A DNA stretch of 64,000 bases from Ursus arctos (taxonomy: Eukaryota > Chordata > Mammalia > Carnivora > Ursidae): assembly GCF_023065955.2 (NCBI RefSeq), contig NW_026622764.1, positions 78,609,333 to 78,673,332 on the forward strand, given 5' to 3'. The notes under the pieces are model-generated. The model had not been told where the DNA came from and did not search any database. It saw nothing but the letters and a program-made list of their open reading frames with translations. Below, piece after piece: positions 58,946 to 64,000 of this stretch. Positions within the stretch are counted from its first letter, which is position 1. Each line of letters begins with the position of its first letter. The translations under genes were made by a program, and so were the position numbers.

Positions 58946-59555
58946 AGCATGGAACATGCAGGGAACTAAGGCTAGTCTTCAGCTTAGGAGAATAATATCA
59001 CAAATGGCTAAACCCATCCCAGTTTAATCATTAACCACGGGCAAGAACCCCTTCGTTATTACTCCTATCAGGTATCACTCCCCTCTTCCCTGATTGAGCA
59101 CATTAGTTTTAATTTTGGAAAATTTGACTGCTTTGGAAAAGGCTTCATCCTTATGCTGGGCCAAAATCAGCCTTCCTGTAGCTTTTCATTCTTGCTCATG
59201 CCTTAAGGTAATTCAAATAAAGTTTTATGTTTCTTAAGTGACAGATCTTCAGAAGCCTGAAATCTACCTCATCTCCCTGCCTCCTCTTCCCTTTGCCAGG
59301 AGCACCATCAATAGTAACTTATAACTGTTCCTGATATTTATAGACATACCATTGCCCTAGTTACTTTCTACCAGATATGCTCATATTTATGAGGGTTCCC
59401 CCTGGAAGAATGTTGCCAAGTGGCAAACATAGTATTCCAAATGTGTTCCGTCAGTTAGAAGAAGAAGAGCAAGTTAAACTCAAAGTTAAATAGAAGGCAG
59501 GGAGTACTAAATATGAGAGAAGAAACTAATTAAATGTAAACAAACCTATGATAAA
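58946..59555. other. No gene recognised
   Basis: Mixed composition, with an A-rich stretch from 59500 leading into the old L1. No open frame of note. Confidence 0.35.
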
Positions 59556-59559
59556 GAAG

Positions 59560-60300
59560 AAAAAAACAAAAGTTGTTCCTTTGAAAAGTCTAATAATTAA
59601 TTTCTTAAAGTCTTAAACTGATAACCCTTAGCGAGAATGATCAAAGGGGGTAAAAAAGAGAGAAGGCGCAAATTACCAATGTGAAAATGGGGAAAGAACT
59701 CATAACAGATTGTATAGACATTTCAAAATTCCTAGGACCATATTTTGAGCAACATTATAACTTGAAATAAACTTGAAACTTTGAAATGCCTAGAAAAACG
59801 AACTTATCAAACGTAACCAAGAAGAAACAGAATTTCTGAAGAGTTTTATATCTAAAAAAGAAATTAAATTCATAATTAGAAAACCTTCTCATGGGCGCCT
59901 GGGTGGCTCAGTCGTTGGGCGTCTGCCTTCGGCTCAGGGCATGATCCCGGCATTCTGGGATCGAGCCCTACATCAGGCTCCTCTGCTGGGAGCCTGCTTC
60001 TTTCTCTCCGACTCCCCCTAATTGTGTTCCCTCTCTCGCTGGCTGTCTCTATCTCTGTGAAATGAATAAATAAAATCTTTAAAAAAAAAAAAGAAAAGAA
60101 AAGAAAACCTTCTCATAAAAGAAAACTGGAGTAGGTGGCTTCACTACTGAATTCTACCAAACTTTTAAGGAAGAAATAATAGCAATCTCATATAAACTCT
60201 TCCAGAGATTAATAGAGGAGTAAATACTTCCCAGTCTGTTTTATGACACCACATAACATTAGAAAATTAAAAGACATACTCATTAGAATGGAGCAAAAGC
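59560..60300 (+). mobile_element. Old L1 ORF2 fragment, plus strand, split by a SINE
   Basis: Coding-orientation, decayed L1 RT region: CTTTGAAAAGTCTAATAATT, AGACATTTCAAAATTCCTAG, and after the SINE GGCTTCACTACTGAATTCTACC. Numerous stops. Confidence 0.7.
59893..60102 (+). mobile_element. SINEC element, young type
   Basis: Head GGGCGCCTGGGTGGCTCAGT, tail AAATGAATAAATAAAATC plus an A/GAAAA end. Exact 14-bp target-site duplication GAAAACCTTCTCAT (59879-59892, 60103-60116). Confidence 0.97.
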
Positions 60301-60535
60301 TCTAAAAAAGAAATTAACAGACCAGATTCTGCATTGTGTGAAAAAGGGCCACATCTAACTTAGTTACGGTCTCAAAAATCGGTCAATAGGTATAACTACT
60401 TTGGAAAACAGTTTGGCAGTTTCTTTACAAAGGTAATCATATACCTACTGTATTACTCATTCCACTCCTTCTTTGGGGTTAATTGATTCCTTTTATCAAA
60501 TACCATTTTATTTATTATTGGTTTGGCACTATTCC
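60301..60535 (+). mobile_element. Old L1 ORF2 end fragment, plus strand
   Basis: Contains ATAACTACTTTGGAAAACAG and TACTGTATTACTCATTCCAC, resembling the far ORF2 C-terminus in coding orientation. Likely the same element as 59560-60300 with an internal loss. Confidence 0.5.
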
Positions 60536-60539
60536 TTTG

Positions 60540-60755
60540 CATTATTTTATTTTATTTTATTTATTTTATTTTTTAGGGTTTTATTTAAATTCCAGTTAGT
60601 TAACATACAGTGTAGTATTAGATTCCAGTGTATAATATAGTGAGTGATTCAGTAATGCCATACATACATCACCCAGTGCTCATCACAGCAAGTATACTCC
60701 TTAATCCCCATCACCTACTAACCCATCCCCCCACCCACTTCCTTCAGGGCACTGA
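60540..60755 (-). mobile_element. Carnivore L1 3'-end fragment, minus strand
   Basis: (TTTTA)n tail complement at 60540-60575, then TTTATTTAAATTCCAGTTAG and the 3' UTR complement (CACCCAGTGCTCATCACAGC, AATCCCCATCACCTACTAAC). Same terminus type as 4815-5005. Confidence 0.88.
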
Positions 60756-60780
60756 AACTTTTCATCAAGACTTACTTCTG

Positions 60781-60990
60781 GGGCGCCTGGGTGGCTCAGT
60801 CAGTTAACCATCTGCCTTTGGCTCAGGTCATGGTTCCAGGGTCCTGGGTTCAAGCCCTGCATCCACTCCCTCCTCATTGGGGAGCCCACTTCTCCCTCTC
60901 CCTCTGCCTGCCACTACCCTACTGTGCTCGCTCTCTCTCTCTCTCTCTCTCTCTGTGTCAAATAAATAAATAAATAAAATCTTCAAAAAA
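60781..60990 (+). mobile_element. SINEC element
   Basis: Head GGGGCGCCTGGGTGGCTCAG, (CT)n run at 60932-60953, tail (AAAT)n. Flanking ACTTACTTCTG / AATTACTTCAG is a weak target duplication. Confidence 0.94.
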
Positions 60991-61360
60991 AATTACTTCA
61001 GAGTTGATTTTTTTAATGAAATGCCATTTTTGTCGCTGAATCACATTTATAAAATTGAAAATTGCATTCTTAGAGTAAAATTTCTTGTCATTTGAATTTG
61101 AAAATCTAGGAAGTTTGATCCGATCAGATCTATCATATTGATAATACTGTGCTTTACATAACTATGCAAAGATCTTATGTATTACTGCATACTGGATATC
61201 ATAACTTCCTCCTGTACAAGTAGCAATTTCAAACGCATTAACAATTAAACCAACTTCTTCAAGGCTTTAAACTGACTTTAAACTTCTGATTTAACCTTTT
61301 GCCAATTTCATACCCCATCTTTTTTTTTCTAAAACTTCTCATGACTTGGGACTCGTTGAT
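60991..61360. other. No gene recognised
   Basis: AT-rich sequence between a SINE and the tail of the young minus-strand L1; no frame of 60 or more codons and no repeat landmark. Confidence 0.35.
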
Positions 61361-61400
61361 TTCTTTTTTGTTTTTTGTTTTTGTTTTTGTTTTTGTTTTA
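61361..61400 (-). repeat. (TTTTTG)n tract at the L1 tail
   Basis: Five or so TTTTTG-type units directly before the L1 3' UTR complement, that is, a patterned (CAAAAA)n tail of the minus-strand L1. Confidence 0.88.
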
Positions 61401-64000
61401 ATTTTATTTAATATTTTTTTACTATATTATGTTAGTCACCATACAGTACATCCCTAGCTTTTTATGTAAAGCTCCATGATTCATTTCTTGTGTATAACAC
61501 CCAGTGTACCATGCAATACATGACCTCCTTAATACCCATCACCAGCCTATCCTATTCCCCCACCCCTCTCCCCTCTGAAGCCCTCAGTTTGTTTCCAGAG
61601 TCCATAGTATCTACGGTTCATTCCCCCTTCTGTTTACCGCCTCCTGTCTTCCTCCTTTTCTTCTCCTACCAATCTTCCTACTTCATACGTTCCATAAATG
61701 AATGAAACCATATGATAATTGTCTTTCTCTGCTTGACTTGTTTCACTTAGCATTATTTCCTCCAGCGCCGTCCATGGTGCAGCAAATGTTCAGAAATCAT
61801 TCTTTTTGATAGCTGAATAATAATGCACTGTATATATGGACCACAACTTCTTAATCCAGTCATCTGTTGAAGGGCATCTTGACTCTTTCCACGATTTACC
61901 TATTGTGGACAGAGCTGCTATGAACATTGGGGTGCATATGGCCCTTCTCTTCACTATGTCTGTATCTTTGGGGTAAATACCCAGTAGTGCAATGGCTGGA
62001 TCATAGGGTAGCTCAATTTTTAACTTTTTAGGGGACCTCCACACTGATTTCCAAAGTGGCTGTACCAACTTGCATTCCCACCAACACTGTAGGAAGGATC
62101 CCCTTTCTCCACATTTTCTCCTACATTTGTTGTTTCCTGCCTTCTCCATTTTTGCCATTCTAACTGGTGTAAGGTGGTATCTCAATGTGGTTTCGATTTG
62201 AATTTCCCTGATGGCTAATGATGTTGAGCATTTTTTCATGTGTCTATTAGCCATTTGTATGTCTTCATTGGAAAAGTGTCTGTTCATATCTTCTGCCCAT
62301 TTTTTGATTTATTTATTTGTTTCCTGTGTATTGAGTTTGAGAAGTTTTTTGTAGATCTTGGATACAAGTCTTTTATCTGTAACATCATTTGCAAATATCA
62401 TCTCCCATTCCGTGGGCTGCCTCTTAGTTTTTTTGACTGTTTCCTTGGCTGTGCAGAAGCTTTTGATCTTGATGAAGTCCCACAAGTTCATTTTTTCTTT
62501 TGTTTCTCTTGCCTTTGGAGATGTGTCATGAAAAATTTGCTGTGGCCGATGTCGTAGAGGTTGCTGCCTATGTTCTCCTCTAGGATTTTGAAGGATTCCT
62601 GTCTCACATCGCAGTCTTTCATCCATTTGGAGTTTATCTTTGTGTATGGTGTGAGAGAGTGGTCACGTTTCATTCTTTTGCATGTAGCTGTCCAATATTC
62701 CGAGCACCATTTATTGAAGAGACTGTATTTTTTCCACTGGATGTTTTTCCCTGCTTTGTCAAAGATTAGTTACCCAAAGAGCTGAGGGTCCATTTCTGGG
62801 TTCCCTGTTCTGTTCCATTGGTCTATGTGTCTATTTTTGTGCCAGTACCATGCTGTCTTTGTGATCACAGCTTTGTAGTACAGCTTGAAATCCGGCAATG
62901 TGATGCGCCCACCTTTGTTTTTCCTTTTCAACAATTCCTTGGCGATTCGGGGCCTTTTCTTGTTCCACACAAATTTAAGGGCTGTTTGTTCCAGTTCTAT
63001 GAAAAATGTCATTGGTATTTTGATCGGGATAGCATTGAAAGTGTAGATTGCTCTGGGTAGCATGGACATTTTAACTATGTTAATTCTTCTGATCCATGAG
63101 CATGGAATATTTTTCCATCTTTTAGTGTCTTCTTCAATGTCTTTCAAGAGTGATTTGTAGTTCCTAGAATATAGATCCTTTACTTCTCTGGTTAAGTTAA
63201 TTGCAAGATAACGTATGATTTTTGGTGCTCTTGTAAGTGGAATGGATTTCCTAATTTCTCTTTAGTGAGTCTCATTGTTCGTGTATAGAAATGCAACTGA
63301 TTTCTGAGCATTGATTTTGTATCCTGCCACATTACTGAATTAGCTTCTAGTAATTTGGGGGTGGATTCTTTTGGGTTTTCCATATAGAGTATCATGTCAT
63401 TTGTGAAGAGAGACAGTTTGACTTCTTTGCCAATTTGGATACCTTTTACCACTTTTTGTTTTCTGATTGCTGTTGCAAGGACTTCTAGTACTATGTTGAA
63501 TAGTAATGGTGAGAGTGAGCATCCTTGTTGTGTTCCTGATCTTAAGGGAAATGCATTCAGCTTTTCCCCATTGAGAATGATATTGGCTGTAGGCTTTTCA
63601 TTGATGGTTTTTATGAAATTGAGGAATGTACTCTTTATCCCTACACTCTGAAGGGTTTTAGTCAGGAATGATGCTGTATTTTGTCAAATGCTTTTTCTGC
63701 ATCTATTGAGAGGATCATATGGTTCTTCACTCTTTTCTTGTTGATACAATCTATCACATTGATCGATTTGTGAATGTTGAACCACCCTTGCATCCCAGGG
63801 ATGAATCCCACTTGGTCATGATGGATAATCCTTTTAATGTACTGTTGGATCCTATTAGCTGGGATCTTGTTGAGAATTTTGGCGTCCATATTCATCAGGG
63901 ATATCGGTCTGTAATTCTCCTTTTTGATAGGGCCTTTGCCTGGTTTGGGGATCAAGGTAATACTGGCATCATAGGATGAGTTTGGTAGTTTTCCTTCTGT
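61401..64000 (-). mobile_element. Young carnivore L1, minus strand, runs off window end
   Basis: 3' UTR complement (CATACAGTACATCCCTAGC near 61440) followed by ORF2 on the minus strand through to the last base. It is the same L1 type as the full-length plus copy at 51891, with high similarity over the shared 2.6 kb in opposite orientation. The 5' end lies beyond 64000, so full length is possible. Confidence 0.93.
61690..64000 (-). pseudogene. L1 ORF2 C-terminal part, broken, partial at window end
   Basis: Minus-strand frames 63662-63955 ([21 protein letters not shown] region), 63192-63452, 62770-63147, 62309-62626 and 61790-62287 cover the RT and C-terminal domains but lie in different frames, so several indels are present. 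The RT active-site box reads Phe-Thr-Asn-Asp (about 63400) instead of Phe-Ala-Asp-Asp: the first catalytic Asp is lost. The normal stop codon near 61690 also appears altered. Confidence 0.88.

Noticed and set aside
1934..60990. tRNA genes at the heads of the SINEs
   Set aside because: The heads descend from a tRNA and keep A- and B-box-like motifs but do not close into an intact tRNA fold and continue into SINE body and A-rich tail.
1..64000. CRISPR arrays, toxin-antitoxin, phage or plasmid modules
   Set aside because: No direct-repeat/spacer arrays or bacterial gene packing; the sequence is plainly mammalian nuclear DNA.

Overview
The window is nuclear DNA from a carnivoran mammal, most likely an arctoid carnivore and probably a bear or close relative. 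The sequence basis is 18 copies of the tRNA-derived carnivore SINE (SINEC type, opening GGGCGCCTGGGTGGC, with a B-box-like GGGATCGAGCC and a tail of AAATAAATAAA) and many carnivore-type L1 segments. The species assignment is inference from the SINE sub-type. There is no operon, CRISPR array, origin or other prokaryotic structure. Most positions are interspersed repeats or sequence in which nothing could be recognised.

The only credible protein-coding signal is a GC-rich CpG island at about 11.69-12.85 kb. It holds one open coding exon on the + strand (tandem ATGs at 12368/12371, 152 complete codons, canonical GTAAGG donor after 12824). It looks like the TATA-less promoter and 5' coding exon of a widely spliced gene whose remaining exons lie to the right, beyond this window or unseen in it. 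The gene was not identified. If this is right, 12.8-64 kb is largely its first intron and 1-11.7 kb is upstream flank.

Layout. 0-11.7 kb: flank with a SINE (1.9 kb), a nested stack of L1 elements (4.15-7.25 kb), MIR copies, another SINE and G-rich tracts. 11.7-12.85 kb: CpG island and exon. 12.85-19.2 kb: intronic sequence with an old minus-strand L1 (17.6-19.2 kb). 19.2-26.6 kb: AT-rich sequence without clear gene or repeat identity, two SINEs, L1 fragments. 26.65-27.2 kb: a long compound TG/TC microsatellite. 27.2-33 kb: single-copy-like sequence with MIR and L1 fragments. 33-41.4 kb: dense L1 territory, including a minus-strand young L1 whose 5' end carries an inverted copy of its own interior, and a cluster of three SINEs. 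41.4-51.9 kb: scattered SINEs, MIRs and one L1 fragment. 51.9-57.9 kb: a nearly 6-kb full-length carnivore L1 on +, both ORFs broken. 57.9-64 kb: an LTR-like remnant, old L1, two further SINE/L1 fragments, and a young minus-strand L1 that runs off the window end.

No previously undescribed biological system could be demonstrated. The points most worth a second look are the unidentified CpG-island exon, the fold-back L1 at 35.0-36.4 kb, and the unexplained AT-rich segment at 19.2-22.3 kb.
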